Positions 40,583 through 51,191 of a stretch of 64,000 nt of DNA are shown one piece after another. Position 1 is the stretch's first letter, and every line of letters starts with the position of its first letter. The notes under the pieces were generated by a model. That model made no database searches and was not told the origin of the DNA. It was given only the letters and a program-made list of their open reading frames with translations. This DNA is from Microbacterium memoriense. Its GTDB lineage: Bacteria; Actinomycetota; Actinomycetes; Actinomycetales; Microbacteriaceae. The stretch is from contig NZ_JAODOR010000003.1 in the NCBI RefSeq assembly GCF_025398275.1, positions 62,001-126,000 on the forward strand, given 5' to 3'. The position numbers and the translations under genes were made by a program.

Positions 40583-40621
40583 GCTGGACACTTCCCTCCG
40601 CTGCTTTACCGAAGGATCGCT

Positions 40622-41599
40622 GTGTCGCTGACCGCTGATGTGAAGACCGAGCTGGCCAGCGTTCGTGACCCTCGTCCCACTGCGCGGGTCGCTGAGTTGA
40701 CAGCTCTTCTGCGTTTCTCCGGCGGACTCCACTCGATCGCGGGACGCGTCGCAGTGGAAGCGGAGGTCGAGTCCGAGGCCCTGGCCCGACGCGTCGCCCG
40801 CGACCTGATGGAGATCTACGGCGTCCGCCCCGAGTTGCACCGCGTGCAGGCGTCCGGTGGGCGCGCGGGCGGCCACTTCGCGGTCCGCGTCATCGACGGG
40901 GGAGAGACGCTCGCTCGCCAGACCGGTCTCCTCGACGCGCGTCGTCGACCCGTCCGCGGTCTCCCGAACAAACTCACGACCGGTGCCCGTCCCGACCTTG
41001 CGGCCGTCTGGCGCGGAGCGTTCCTCGCGGCCGGTTCGCTGACCGAACCGGGCCGCTCGGCGGCGCTGGAGATCGGATGCCCCTCGGGCGAAGCCGCGAT
41101 GGCTCTCGTGGGCGCCGCCCACCGGATCGGCATCGCTGCGAAGGCCCGCGAAGTGCGGGGGGTACCCCGCGTCGTCGTGCGCGACGGCGAGGCGATTCGC
41201 GTCGCGCTGGCCGAAATGGGCGCCACGCGCACCGCGAGCGCCTGGGAAGAACTGCGTCAACGCCGAGAGGTCCGCGCGGGCGTCAACCGCCTCGTGAACT
41301 TCGACGACGCGAATCTGCGCCGTTCCGCGCAGGCCGCCGTCGCTGCGTGCGCACGGGTCGAGCGGGCGCTGGAGATCCTCGCCGACGACGTGCCCGACCA
41401 CTTGCGTCACGCCGGCGAGCTGCGCCTGGCGCACCGCGACGCAAGCCTGGATGAACTCGGTCACCACGCTGATCCACCGATGACGAAGGATGCCGTGGCT
41501 GGTCGCATCCGTCGACTGCTGGCAATGGCCGACAAGAAGGCTGTGCAGGACGGCATCCCGGGAACGGATTCGGCCGTGCCGGAGGGCATGGAAGACTGA
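40622..41599 (+). CDS. whiA: DNA-binding protein WhiA
   Basis: 325 residues: an N-terminal degenerate LAGLIDADG-homing-endonuclease-like domain ([18 protein letters not shown]) and a C-terminal helix-turn-helix ([34 protein letters not shown]). In Streptomyces it partners WhiB for sporulation; in non-sporulating relatives it is linked to cell division. GTG start 39 bases after rapZ with a TAGGCT at 40580-40585. The yvcK/cofD-like gene that usually lies between rapZ and whiA is absent here. Confidence 0.96.
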   Translation: MSLTADVKTELASVRDPRPTARVAELTALLRFSGGLHSIAGRVAVEAEVESEALARRVARDLMEIYGVRPELHRVQASGGRAGGHFAVRVIDGGETLARQTGLLDARRRPVRGLPNKLTTGARPDLAAVWRGAFLAAGSLTEPGRSAALEIGCPSGEAAMALVGAAHRIGIAAKAREVRGVPRVVVRDGEAIRVALAEMGATRTASAWEELRQRREVRAGVNRLVNFDDANLRRSAQAAVAACARVERALEILADDVPDHLRHAGELRLAHRDASLDELGHHADPPMTKDAVAGRIRRLLAMADKKAVQDGIPGTDSAVPEGMED

Positions 41600-41673
41600 C
41601 TTTCCGACGCGGGCGTTCGTCTCACGTCCCCGAACGGGAAGCAACCCCCTGCATCCCGCGTTGTCCCTGTCAA

Positions 41674-41679
41674 TAGGAT
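41674..41679 (+). promoter_or_regulatory. -10 box of the superoxide dismutase gene
   Basis: TAGGAT about 53 bases before the ATG at 41732; AGGAAGAAG serves as ribosome binding site. Confidence 0.4.
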
Positions 41680-41731
41680 GAAGACGTCCACTCGCCGCGC
41701 GGACGTGCGGCGCCGACAGGAAGAAGACAGT

Positions 41732-42352
41732 ATGGCGAAGTACACCCTCCCCGATCTCCCGTACGACTTCGCGGCGCTCGAGCCGCACATCAGCGGCAAG
41801 ATCATGCAGCTGCACCACGACAAGCATCACCAGGCGTATGTCACGGGTGCCAACACTGCGCTCGAGCAGCTCGCCGAGGCCCGCGAAACGGGCAACCTCG
41901 CGAACGTCAACAAGCTCGAGAAGGACCTGGCGTTCAACCTGGGTGGTCACGTCAACCACTCGATCTTCTGGACCAACCTGTCGCCGAATGGCGGCGGTCA
42001 GCCCGAGGGTGAGTTGCAGGCGGCGATCGATGACACCTTCGGTGGCTTCGAGAAGTTCCAGGCGCACTTCACGGCCGCGGCCACCGGCATCCAGGGTTCG
42101 GGCTGGGCTGTGCTCAGCTGGGACATCCTCGGCGAGCAGCTGATCATCCAGCAGCTGTTCGACCAGCAGTCCAACACCGCGCAGGGCACTGTGCCGATCT
42201 TCCAGCTCGACATGTGGGAGCACGCCTTCTATCTCGACTACCTGAACGTGAAGGCTGACTACGTCAAGGCCGTGTGGAACATCGCGAACTGGGAGAACGT
42301 CGCCCAGCGCTTTTCCACGGCACGCGACAAGACGTCGGGCCTGCTCGCGTAG
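41732..42352 (+). CDS. sodA: Superoxide dismutase, Mn/Fe family
   Basis: 206-residue cytoplasmic superoxide dismutase. All four metal ligands are present: H28 (LHHDKHHQAYV), H76 (GGHVNHSIFW), D160 and H164 (QLDMWEHAFYLDY). Gln in IQGSGW before the second metal region favours manganese, but cambialistic use is possible. ATG at 41732 is chosen over 41678 because the family begins MxxYxLPxLPYxxxALEP and a good ribosome binding site is present. A strong terminator follows, so it is monocistronic, inserted between whiA and gap. Confidence 0.96.
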   Translation: MAKYTLPDLPYDFAALEPHISGKIMQLHHDKHHQAYVTGANTALEQLAEARETGNLANVNKLEKDLAFNLGGHVNHSIFWTNLSPNGGGQPEGELQAAIDDTFGGFEKFQAHFTAAATGIQGSGWAVLSWDILGEQLIIQQLFDQQSNTAQGTVPIFQLDMWEHAFYLDYLNVKADYVKAVWNIANWENVAQRFSTARDKTSGLLA

Positions 42353-42370
42353 TAGGGTCATGACCAGGTG

Positions 42371-43499
<1,129 letters not shown>

Positions 43500-43507
43500 G
43501 AACCGCC

Positions 43508-44722
43508 ATGGCTCTGCGTACCCTCGATTCGCTGGGTTCGCTGGCCGGTAAGCGCGTCATCGTCCGTGTTGACTTCAATGTCCCTCTGAAAGAGGGCGTC
43601 ATCACGGACGATGGCCGTATCCGGGCAGCACTTCCCACGCTCAACCATCTCCTCAACCAGGGCGCCCGCGTCATCGCGTGCTCGCACCTGGGTCGCCCGG
43701 ACGGTGCACCGGACGCGAAGTACAGTCTCGAGCCGGTCGCTCAGCGGCTGTCCGAGCTTCTCGGCGCACCGGTCGCGTTCGCACGCGACACCGTGGGGCA
43801 GTCCGCCCAGGACGCTGCCGGCGCCCTCGCCGACGGTGAGATCGCCGTGATCGAGAACCTCCGCTTCAACCCGGGGGAGACCGCGAAGGACGACGCTGAG
43901 CGTCGCGCGTTCGCGGAGCAGCTCGCTGCCCTCGGTGACGCGTTCGTCTCGGACGGCTTCGGTGTCGTCCACCGCAAGCAGGCCTCGGTCTACGAGCTCG
44001 CTGAGCTCCTGCCGTCGGCCGCCGGGTTCCTGATCGAGAAGGAGGTCGACGTGCTCGACCGCCTGACCGAGAACCCCGAGCGCCCGTACGCCGTCGTCCT
44101 CGGCGGATCGAAGGTGAGTGACAAGCTCGGCGTCATCGAGCACCTGCTGCCGCGCGCCGACAAGATCCTCGTCGGTGGCGGCATGCTCTTCACCTTCCTC
44201 GCGGCCCAGGGCCACCCGGTCGGAAAGAGCCTGCTCGAGACCGATCTGCTCGACACCGTCCGCGGATACATCACGACCGCGCACGAGCGGGGCGTGGAGC
44301 TCATCCTCCCCGTGGATGCGGTGATGGCGTCCGGCTTCGCCGCCGACGCTGATCACGTCATCGCCCCCGCGGATGCCCTCGAGGACACACCATTCGGAGC
44401 GGACGGGATGGGCCTGGACATCGGCCCGGCGTCGGCGGAGCTGTTCGCCGAGGCGATCCGCACCTCGAAGACGGTGTTCTGGAACGGCCCGATGGGTGTC
44501 TTCGAGATGGCGGCTTTCGCGGCCGGTACGAAGACCGTTGCGGCGGCCTTGACCGAGGTCGACGGCCTGTCGGTCGTCGGCGGCGGCGACTCGGCTGCCG
44601 CCGTGCGTCAGCTCGGTTTCACCGATGACCAGTTCGGTCACATCTCCACGGGTGGCGGCGCCAGCCTGGAGTTCTTGGAGGGCAAGAAACTGCCCGGTTT
44701 GGAGATTCTCGGATGGCAGTGA
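43508..44722 (+). CDS. pgk: Phosphoglycerate kinase
   Basis: 404-residue monomeric glycolytic kinase. N-domain signature VIVRVDFNVPLK and the basic patch SHLGRPDG; C-domain nucleotide site with GGSKVSDKLGVIEHLL and GGGDSAAAVRQLG. One small difference from the usual DFxVVHRxxAS pattern is SDGFGVVHRKQAS, still normal. ATG at 43508, eight bases after gap. Its last ten bases overlap tpiA. Confidence 0.97.
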   Translation: MALRTLDSLGSLAGKRVIVRVDFNVPLKEGVITDDGRIRAALPTLNHLLNQGARVIACSHLGRPDGAPDAKYSLEPVAQRLSELLGAPVAFARDTVGQSAQDAAGALADGEIAVIENLRFNPGETAKDDAERRAFAEQLAALGDAFVSDGFGVVHRKQASVYELAELLPSAAGFLIEKEVDVLDRLTENPERPYAVVLGGSKVSDKLGVIEHLLPRADKILVGGGMLFTFLAAQGHPVGKSLLETDLLDTVRGYITTAHERGVELILPVDAVMASGFAADADHVIAPADALEDTPFGADGMGLDIGPASAELFAEAIRTSKTVFWNGPMGVFEMAAFAAGTKTVAAALTEVDGLSVVGGGDSAAAVRQLGFTDDQFGHISTGGGASLEFLEGKKLPGLEILGWQ

Positions 44723-45498
44723 GAACCCCGCTCATCGCGGGCAACTGGAAGATGAACCTCGACCACCTGCAGGCGGTCGCGTTCGTGCAGAAGTTGCATT
44801 GGACGCTGAAGGAGGCCGGGCACGAGAACGGCTCCGTCGAGGTCGCGGTCTTCCCGCCGTTCACCGACATCCGCACCGTGCAGACCCTGCTGGATGCGGA
44901 CAAGATTCCGTTCTCGCTGGGTGGTCAGGACCTCTCGACGAAGGACTCCGGCGCCTACACGGGCGAGATTTCGGGTGCCTTCTTGAAGAAGCTCGATTGC
45001 GGATACGTGATCATCGGGCACTCCGAGCGCCGCGACTACCACGCCGAGACGGACGATGTCGTCGCCGCCAAGGTGCAGGCCGCGCTTCGCCACGGACTCG
45101 TTCCGGTGATCTGCGTGGGGGAGACGTTGGAGCAGCGCGAGCAGTCCGGTCCCACCGCCGTCTCGGTCGCCCAATTGCGGGCCGCCCTGGAAGGCATCTC
45201 CGCGGATGCCGACATCGTCGTAGCGTACGAGCCGGTCTGGGCGATCGGCACGGGTCAGGTCGCCTCTCCCGAGCAGGCGCAGGAAGTGTGCGTCGCCTTG
45301 CGCGCCGTGATCGCGGACGTGCTCGGTGACGACGCGGCGGCACGCACGCGTGTGCTCTACGGCGGTTCGGTGAAGTCGGGCAACATTGCGAGCTTCATGC
45401 GCGAACCCGATGTCGACGGAGCTCTCGTCGGTGGCGCGAGCCTGGTGGTCGACGAGTTCGCCGCCATCATCCGATACCAGAAGCACGTCGGCGTCTGA
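44713..45498 (+). CDS. tpiA: Triose-phosphate isomerase
   Basis: 261-residue TIM-barrel enzyme. N-terminal GNWKMN with the catalytic lysine, the electrophilic histidine in VIIGHSERR and the catalytic glutamate in VVAYEPVWAIGTG, loop 6 following. ATG at 44713 lies inside the pgk end, so translation is coupled. A strong hairpin follows the stop. Confidence 0.97.
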   Translation: MAVRTPLIAGNWKMNLDHLQAVAFVQKLHWTLKEAGHENGSVEVAVFPPFTDIRTVQTLLDADKIPFSLGGQDLSTKDSGAYTGEISGAFLKKLDCGYVIIGHSERRDYHAETDDVVAAKVQAALRHGLVPVICVGETLEQREQSGPTAVSVAQLRAALEGISADADIVVAYEPVWAIGTGQVASPEQAQEVCVALRAVIADVLGDDAAARTRVLYGGSVKSGNIASFMREPDVDGALVGGASLVVDEFAAIIRYQKHVGV

Positions 45499-45504
45499 CC
45501 GTAC

Positions 45505-45548
45505 GTCGACAGGCCCGGGGACCCGTGAGAGTCTCCGGGCCTGTCGAC
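45505..45548 (+). terminator. Hairpin between tpiA and the secG promoter
   Basis: Perfect 14-base stem GTCGACAGGCCCGG (45505-45518) with CCGGGCCTGTCGAC (45535-45548). No T-run follows; the secG -10 begins two bases later. Confidence 0.75.
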
Positions 45549-45550
45549 GG

Positions 45551-45556
45551 TATACT
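45551..45556 (+). promoter_or_regulatory. -10 box of secG-rbpA
   Basis: TATACT, close to consensus, directly after the tpiA hairpin; its -35 region would lie inside the right arm of that hairpin. Confidence 0.6.
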
Positions 45557-45604
45557 TGAAAATTGTGCGCCCTGTCGCGGGCGCAGCGAAAGGCTTCATC
45601 GATC

Positions 45605-45853
45605 GTGGACATCCTCGAGTTCGTTCTGCAGGTGCTGCTGGGTATCACCAGCCTCCTGCTGACTCTGCTGATCCTGCTGCACAAGGGTCGCGGTGGCGGC
45701 CTGTCCGACATGTTCGGCGGCGGGATGAGCTCGGCGATGGGGTCTTCGGGTCTCGCCGAGCGCAACCTCAACCGGTTCACGGTGGTGCTCGCTCTTGTCT
45801 GGTTCGTGGCGATCGTCGCCCTCGGCCTTATTACGAAGTTCCAGGGGATCTGA
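45605..45853 (+). CDS. secG: Preprotein translocase subunit SecG
   Basis: 82 residues with two membrane helices (about 3-23 and 54-74) separated by the conserved LLHKGRGGGLSDMFGGGM loop. Part of the SecYEG channel. GTG at 45605 (VDILEFVLQ) with AAAGG upstream is preferred over an in-frame start at 45563 that falls in the leader. Its TGA shares one base with the rbpA ATG. Confidence 0.94.
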   Translation: MDILEFVLQVLLGITSLLLTLLILLHKGRGGGLSDMFGGGMSSAMGSSGLAERNLNRFTVVLALVWFVAIVALGLITKFQGI

Positions 45854-46209
45854 TGGCATCCGGCGGAAACGCAATCCGTGGCACCCGTGTCGGTGCCGGC
45901 CCGATGGGCGAGCAGGACCATGGACACCACGCGGACCGTATCTCGGTCTCGTACTGGGATGCCTTGGGCAACGAGACCGTGCGGCATTTCGCCGCCGGGA
46001 TCGCCGAGGAAGAGATCCCCGAGACGATCGACTCGCCTCACTCGGGTCTTCCGGCCGGGCGCGACAAGGCCAACCCGCCGGCTCTCGCCAAGGCAGAGCC
46101 GTACAAGACTCACCTCGCGTACGTGAAGGAACGCCGCACCGAGGACGAGGCGGAGACGCTCCTCGAGGACGCTCTGCAGCAGTTGCGCGAACGGCGCGGC
46201 CAGGACTGA
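45853..46209 (+). CDS. rbpA: RNA polymerase-binding protein RbpA
   Basis: 118-residue actinobacterial activator that binds the principal sigma factor and stabilises the open complex. N-terminal MASGGNAIRGTRVGAGPMGE, the central barrel with ISVSYWDALGNETVRHFA, and the C-terminal sigma-interaction helix LAYVKERRTEDEAETLLEDALQQL are all present. It has no cysteines, so it is the zinc-free type like the mycobacterial protein. Translation coupled to secG by a one-base overlap. Confidence 0.95.
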   Translation: MASGGNAIRGTRVGAGPMGEQDHGHHADRISVSYWDALGNETVRHFAAGIAEEEIPETIDSPHSGLPAGRDKANPPALAKAEPYKTHLAYVKERRTEDEAETLLEDALQQLRERRGQD

Positions 46210-46217
46210 GCGACTCG

Positions 46218-46248
46218 GCACGTCCACGGCGGGATCGCCCGCGCGTGC
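46218..46248. terminator. Hairpin between convergent rbpA and pgl
   Basis: GCACG (46218-46222) pairs with CGTGC (46244-46248), enclosing GCGGG-ATCG-CCCGC (46229-46242). Only 45 bases separate the two genes. No T-run, so the role is uncertain. Confidence 0.4.
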
Positions 46249-46254
46249 GTGCTC

Positions 46255-47034
46255 TCAGTACTCGCCGTCGATGAGCTCGATCGGCACGTTCGTCGCCGCA
46301 GCCTGGTCGACGAACAGGATCGTGCGCTTGCGGCCCTTCGCTCCGGCCGCGGGGACGGTTTCGTAGCTCGCACCGGCCAATGCCAGGCCGAGCGCCGAGG
46401 CCTTGTCTGTGCCGACGAGCACCATCCACACGCGCTTCGACGAGTTCAGCACGGGCCTCGTGAGCGTGATCCGCGTCGACGGCGGTGTCGGGGAATCGTA
46501 GACCGGCACGACGGCTCGGTCCTTGACCTGGATCTCGGGACGGTCGGGGAACAGCGACGCAATGTGGGCGTCAGGTCCGACACCCAGGAAACAGACGTCG
46601 AAGGACGGCCACGGCTGGTCGTCCTGACCGAATCGCGCGAGTTCAGCGGCGTACTCCTCTGCCGCGGTATCCGCATCGACGCCGTCATCGGCGGCGTGCA
46701 TCGCGTGGATGTTCTCGGCCGGGACGTCGATCTGGCTGAGGAACGCGGCGCGCGCTCCGCGCTCATTGCGCAGATCGTCCTCACGGTCGACGAACCGCTC
46801 GTCGCCCCACCAGAAGTGGACGCGCGACCAGTCGATCGAAGCGCGCGCAGGGTTGGCGCCGGCGGCTTCGAGCACCTGCGTGCCGATCATCCCGCCGGTG
46901 AGGCCCACATGCACGGTCTTTCCCGCGCTCGTGCTCTTGGCGATCCGTTGGATCAGGCGGCACGCGACGTTGGAAGCGACCGTGGCCGGATCGGAGTCGA
47001 TCACGACACGTTTGTCCGTCCAAAACTCGGCCAT
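46255..47034 (-). CDS. pgl: 6-phosphogluconolactonase
   Basis: 259 residues of the glucosamine-6-phosphate isomerase-like lactonase family (DevB). Conserved GLTGGMIGTQVLEA, WWGDERFV and FLGVGPDAHIASLFP. Hydrolyses the lactone made by Zwf. Last gene of the tkt-tal-pgi-zwf-opcA-pgl operon, nine bases after opcA. In the first motif, GLTGGMIG replaces the more usual GLSGGSTP, a modest change worth noting. Confidence 0.94.
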   Translation of the reverse strand: MAEFWTDKRVVIDSDPATVASNVACRLIQRIAKSTSAGKTVHVGLTGGMIGTQVLEAAGANPARASIDWSRVHFWWGDERFVDREDDLRNERGARAAFLSQIDVPAENIHAMHAADDGVDADTAAEEYAAELARFGQDDQPWPSFDVCFLGVGPDAHIASLFPDRPEIQVKDRAVVPVYDSPTPPSTRITLTRPVLNSSKRVWMVLVGTDKASALGLALAGASYETVPAAGAKGRKRTILFVDQAAATNVPIELIDGEY

Positions 47035-47043
47035 GTGTGACTC

Positions 47044-47976
47044 CTACGTCGTCGCGGGACCGAGCAACTCCCAGCCCTCCGTGATCACTCGACCATACAA
47101 GACGTCGGGATCCAGACGGCGCAGCTCCTCGGCGAGGCATTCGCGCAGCGTGCGCCGGGGCAGGACGATGTCGTGCGACGGCTGCCCCGGCTGGGTCAGG
47201 GTCGCGTCGATGTCATTGCTGCGTTCGAGCACGATGTCGCCGCCTGCGCGGACGAGCCGCACGAGTCGGATGCCGTGTGACCACTCGTCGGGGGGAGAGT
47301 AGCGCCAGGTGACCGGCACGCCGAGCTTCAGGCGCAGCCAGGCAGCCAGAAGCCCCGTGGACGGCGAACTTCCGGCACCGACGACCTCGATCGCGGTGAT
47401 GGGCTCGTACGGCGGCTGATCGAGCACAGCGGCCAGCTGTTCACGCCAGTGGGTGAGGCGCGTCCAGGCGAGGTCGGTGTCACCCGGCGCGTAGGAGGGG
47501 CCCAGGGTCGAGAGCCGGTCCGCGGCGAACGGCTTGGTCGAGGCGTCCGTAATACGACGCTGCGCCATCCGTCCGATCGGGGACTGCGCGGGCTGAGCCG
47601 GCGGGTAGTCCGGCCACCAGGCGACGACCGGAGCATCCGGGAGCAGGAGTCCGGTGATGAGGCCCTCTTGATTGCTCGCGGCGTCGCCGGTCGCGCGGAG
47701 GACGATGACCTCGCTCGCGCCGGCGTCGCCGCCGACACGAATCTGCGCGTCGAGTTTCGCAGGGCCATCGGGATCGGTGATCAGCACGATGACACGCATC
47801 GGGTGCTCACGAGATGCATCGTTGGCGGCCTCGATCGCCTCCTCTTGCAGCCCGTGGGTCGTCACGATCACGAGCGTCAGTACGCGACCGAGAGCGACGG
47901 CGCCGCCTTCTTCCCGGACGTTCACGAGCGAGCGGGCGATTTTGGACACTGTGGTGTCCGGCAGGTCGACGATCAC
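47044..47976 (-). CDS. opcA: Glucose-6-phosphate dehydrogenase assembly protein OpcA
   Basis: 310-residue protein found with zwf in actinobacteria and cyanobacteria, needed for full G6PDH activity. Typical segments are VITDPDGPAKLDAQIRVGGDAGASEVIVLRA-like beta-alpha region and PVVAWWPDYPPAQPAQSPIG. GTG start overlapping the zwf stop by four bases (GTGA), so the two are translated together, as expected for partner proteins. Confidence 0.94.
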   Translation of the reverse strand: MIVDLPDTTVSKIARSLVNVREEGGAVALGRVLTLVIVTTHGLQEEAIEAANDASREHPMRVIVLITDPDGPAKLDAQIRVGGDAGASEVIVLRATGDAASNQEGLITGLLLPDAPVVAWWPDYPPAQPAQSPIGRMAQRRITDASTKPFAADRLSTLGPSYAPGDTDLAWTRLTHWREQLAAVLDQPPYEPITAIEVVGAGSSPSTGLLAAWLRLKLGVPVTWRYSPPDEWSHGIRLVRLVRAGGDIVLERSNDIDATLTQPGQPSHDIVLPRRTLRECLAEELRRLDPDVLYGRVITEGWELLGPATT

Positions 47977-49556
47977 GGGCGCCTCCAGACGCGGCCGTCA
48001 CGGGCCAAGAGTTCATCGGCGGACGGGGGGCCCCACGAACCGGGGGAGTATTGCTCGAGCGGGTCATCTTGCTTCGCCCAGTACTCCTCGACGGGGTCGA
48101 GGATCTTCCAGGACAGCTCGACCTCTTCGTGCCGCGGGAACAGCGGCGGGTCACCGAGCAGCACATCCAGGATGAGCCGCTCATATGCCTCGGGGCTCGA
48201 CTCGGTGAAGGCGTGGCCGTAACCGAAGTCCATCGTCACGTCGCGCACTTCGTTCGCGGCGCCGGGTACCTTCGAGCCGAAACGGATCGTGACTCCCTCG
48301 TCCGGCTGGACCCGGATCACCAGCGCGTTCTGGCCGAGTTCGAGCGTCTGATTGCGCTGGAACAGGTGCTGCGGTGGCCGCTTGAACACGACGGCGATCT
48401 CGGTCACACGGCGTCCGAGCCGCTTGCCGGTGCGCAGGTAGAACGGCACTCCGGCCCACCGACGTGTCGCGATTTCGAGCTTGACGGCCGCGTAGGTCTC
48501 GGTCGTCGAATCCGTCTTCATGCCGTCTTCGGCCAGGAACCCCGTGACCTCTTCGCCGCCCTGCCACCCACCGGCGTACTGCCCGCGCGCGGTCGCCGTC
48601 GCGAGGTCGGCCGGCAGACGGACTGCGGCGAGCACTTTCTCTTTCTCGGAACGCAGATCAGCCGCCTCCATCGAGATGGGCTCTTCCATCGCGGTGAGCG
48701 CGAGCAGCTGAAGCAGGTGGTTCTGGATGACGTCGCGCGCCGCACCGATCCCGTCGTAGTACCCGGCGCGACCGCCGACGCCGATGTCCTCGGCCATCGT
48801 GATCTGCACGTGGTCGACGTAGTTCGCGTTCCAGATTGGCTCGAACAGCTCGTTCGCGAAGCGCAGCGCAAGGATGTTCTGCACGGTCTCTTTGCCGAGG
48901 TAGTGATCGATGCGGAAGATCGAGTCGGCCGGGAAGGCGACCTCCAGAGCGGCGTTGAGTTCGCGCGCGGTCTGCAGATCGCTCCCGAACGGCTTCTCGA
49001 TCACAACGCGTCGCCAGGCGTCGGGGTTTCCGGACTTGTCGTCGACGAGACCGGAGTCCTTCAGCTGCTTCGCAACGATCGGGAAGTCACGCGGGGGGAT
49101 CGACAGATAGAACGCGTGGTTGCCCATCGTGCCGCGTTCGGCGTCGAGCTTCTCGACCGTTTCGCGCAGTCGGCGGAACGAGTCGTCGTCGCCGAACTCG
49201 CCGGACACGAACCGGATGCCCTGAAGCAGCTGCTTCCAGGTCTCCTCACGGAACGGGGTCCGTGCGTACTGGCGAACAGCATCATGGACGACGTTGGCGA
49301 AGTCCTGATCCTCCCAGTCGCGTCGCGCGAAGCCGACCAGCGCGAAGCCGGGGGGCAGCAGACCACGGTTGGCCAGGTCGTACACCGCCGGCATGAGCTT
49401 CTTGCGCGACAGGTCGCCCGTTACGCCGAAGATGACGAGCGCACTCGGACCGGCGATGCGGTTGAGGCGGCGATCGTCATCGTCGCGGAGCGGGTTGTTG
49501 TCGCGGGCGATCGGAAAGGGCGAATCGGGGCGGGGCCCCGTGGATTCCTCGGACAT
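47973..49556 (-). CDS. zwf: Glucose-6-phosphate dehydrogenase
   Basis: 527-residue entry enzyme of the oxidative pentose phosphate pathway. Dinucleotide-binding VIFGVTGDLSRKKLMPA near residue 40 and the substrate/catalytic motif RIDHYLGKETVQN near 217 are intact. Length is slightly above the usual 490-515 because of a polar N-terminal extension of about 35 residues. It overlaps opcA by four bases. Confidence 0.97.
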   Translation of the reverse strand: MSEESTGPRPDSPFPIARDNNPLRDDDDRRLNRIAGPSALVIFGVTGDLSRKKLMPAVYDLANRGLLPPGFALVGFARRDWEDQDFANVVHDAVRQYARTPFREETWKQLLQGIRFVSGEFGDDDSFRRLRETVEKLDAERGTMGNHAFYLSIPPRDFPIVAKQLKDSGLVDDKSGNPDAWRRVVIEKPFGSDLQTARELNAALEVAFPADSIFRIDHYLGKETVQNILALRFANELFEPIWNANYVDHVQITMAEDIGVGGRAGYYDGIGAARDVIQNHLLQLLALTAMEEPISMEAADLRSEKEKVLAAVRLPADLATATARGQYAGGWQGGEEVTGFLAEDGMKTDSTTETYAAVKLEIATRRWAGVPFYLRTGKRLGRRVTEIAVVFKRPPQHLFQRNQTLELGQNALVIRVQPDEGVTIRFGSKVPGAANEVRDVTMDFGYGHAFTESSPEAYERLILDVLLGDPPLFPRHEEVELSWKILDPVEEYWAKQDDPLEQYSPGSWGPPSADELLARDGRVWRRP

Positions 49557-49571
49557 CGGTGGGTGATTCTC

Positions 49572-51191
49572 CTACTGGGCTGCTTCGAACAGCGAAAGGA
49601 CCTCGGCCTGAGGATCGGTGAGGGTGAGCGTGACGACGGGGCGACCCTGCGCGATCAACACAGCGGCGTCGCCCGCGGCCTGCGCCGCGATCAGCTGGCC
49701 GAACGTGAACGGGCGCGCGGGGATCTCGAGGTCGACATCGCCGGCCTCGAGGATCTGCAGGAAGACGCCCGTGGCGGGACCACCCTTGTGGTACTGGCCG
49801 GTCGAGTGCAGGAACCGCGGACCCCATCCGAACGTCGTCGGGCGGCCGCTGTCGGCAGCGACGAGTTCGCGCAAGCCCGACAGCTGCGGCAGCGCGAGAC
49901 GATCGACATAAGCCTGGATCGCAACGTAGCCATCGGAGCCGACGTGCTGCCAGAGGGCATCGAGCACTCCGGGCAGTGTGCCCGAGGCTGCAAGGGCGGG
50001 ATCGGAGACGCGGACCTCGACACCGTTGACCGTGAAGGCGGGCGCCGTGGGTTCGGGTCGGGCATCGAGCAGACCACGTGTGGCGTCCTTCGCCGATTCG
50101 ACGTCGGGCTGGTCGAAGGGGTTGATGTCGAGGATGCGACCCGCGATGGCCGTGGCGTACTCCCAGACGACCAGCTGCGCGCCGAGCGAGCCGCTGATGA
50201 GAACCTCATCGGGGTGCTGCTCGAGGATGTGGAAATGGACGGCATCGTCGACGAGGCGGACGATCTGCATATCCGCGGGAGTCTGCTCGACCTCCGGGGA
50301 GACGGGCAGCAGAACGACCGGGAGGATGCCGGTTCCGTTCTTCCCCGTCGATTCGGCGACGAGCTGCTCGATCCAATCGGGCAGGCCCACGATGTGCGTA
50401 CCGTCGCTGACGAGGCCCAGCTTGTCGCGCCGCGGCGTGCCCCCGGCGATCGCGGCCGCGAGGACCAGCGCCGGGTTGCGAGGGTCATCGATGGCGACCT
50501 CGAGAAGCGTCGCTTCGGCCTCATCGAGGAGCTCGGAGATGTCGACACCCGCGAGGCCGGTCGGAACCAGACCGAACGCCGTGAGCGCGGAGTAGCGGCC
50601 GCCGACCGTCGGATCCGCGGGGAAGACGCGGTAGCCGGCGGTGCGGGCAGACGCCTCGAGCGGAGATCCGGGATCCGTGACGACGACGATCCGTTCCGCA
50701 GGGTCGATGCCGAGATCGGTCCATGCGGCTTCGAATGCCCGCCGCGCGGAGTCGGTCTCGACGGTGGAGCCCGACTTCGAGGACACGACCAGGACGGTCT
50801 GGGTCAGATCACCGGCCTCGGCGTCGCCGTCGAGCGCTGCCAGGACCTGGCCCGGAGCGGTCGAATCGAGGATGACGAGCGGAACGCCCGCCGTTGCGGC
50901 GATGACTTCGGGCGCGAGGGACGATCCGCCCATGCCGGCGAGGACCACGCGCGTGATTCCCCGCGCGACGAGGTCGGCGCGGAGCGCCTCGATCTCGGCG
51001 ACGAGCGGGCGCGATACCGAGACGGCCTGCACCCAGCCGAGTCGCCGGCCCGCTTCGGCCGCCGCATCCGGACCCCAGAGATCAGGGTCTTCCGCTGTGA
51101 TCCCGCTCGCGACGAGATCGGTGACGAGGCCCGGGAGGGTCGCGGCGACGACGTCCTTGACGTGTCCCGAGACGTGGATCTCGAAGCTCAT
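49572..51191 (-). CDS. pgi: Glucose-6-phosphate isomerase
   Basis: 539-residue SIS-fold isomerase interconverting glucose-6-phosphate and fructose-6-phosphate. Sugar-phosphate binding segments [26 protein letters not shown] and [19 protein letters not shown] are clear. This is the actinobacterial form sometimes fused or adjacent to transaldolase; here they are separate. ATG at 51191 overlaps the tal stop (ATGA); frame upstream of it is a tal shadow. Confidence 0.94.
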   Translation of the reverse strand: MSFEIHVSGHVKDVVAATLPGLVTDLVASGITAEDPDLWGPDAAAEAGRRLGWVQAVSVSRPLVAEIEALRADLVARGITRVVLAGMGGSSLAPEVIAATAGVPLVILDSTAPGQVLAALDGDAEAGDLTQTVLVVSSKSGSTVETDSARRAFEAAWTDLGIDPAERIVVVTDPGSPLEASARTAGYRVFPADPTVGGRYSALTAFGLVPTGLAGVDISELLDEAEATLLEVAIDDPRNPALVLAAAIAGGTPRRDKLGLVSDGTHIVGLPDWIEQLVAESTGKNGTGILPVVLLPVSPEVEQTPADMQIVRLVDDAVHFHILEQHPDEVLISGSLGAQLVVWEYATAIAGRILDINPFDQPDVESAKDATRGLLDARPEPTAPAFTVNGVEVRVSDPALAASGTLPGVLDALWQHVGSDGYVAIQAYVDRLALPQLSGLRELVAADSGRPTTFGWGPRFLHSTGQYHKGGPATGVFLQILEAGDVDLEIPARPFTFGQLIAAQAAGDAAVLIAQGRPVVTLTLTDPQAEVLSLFEAAQ

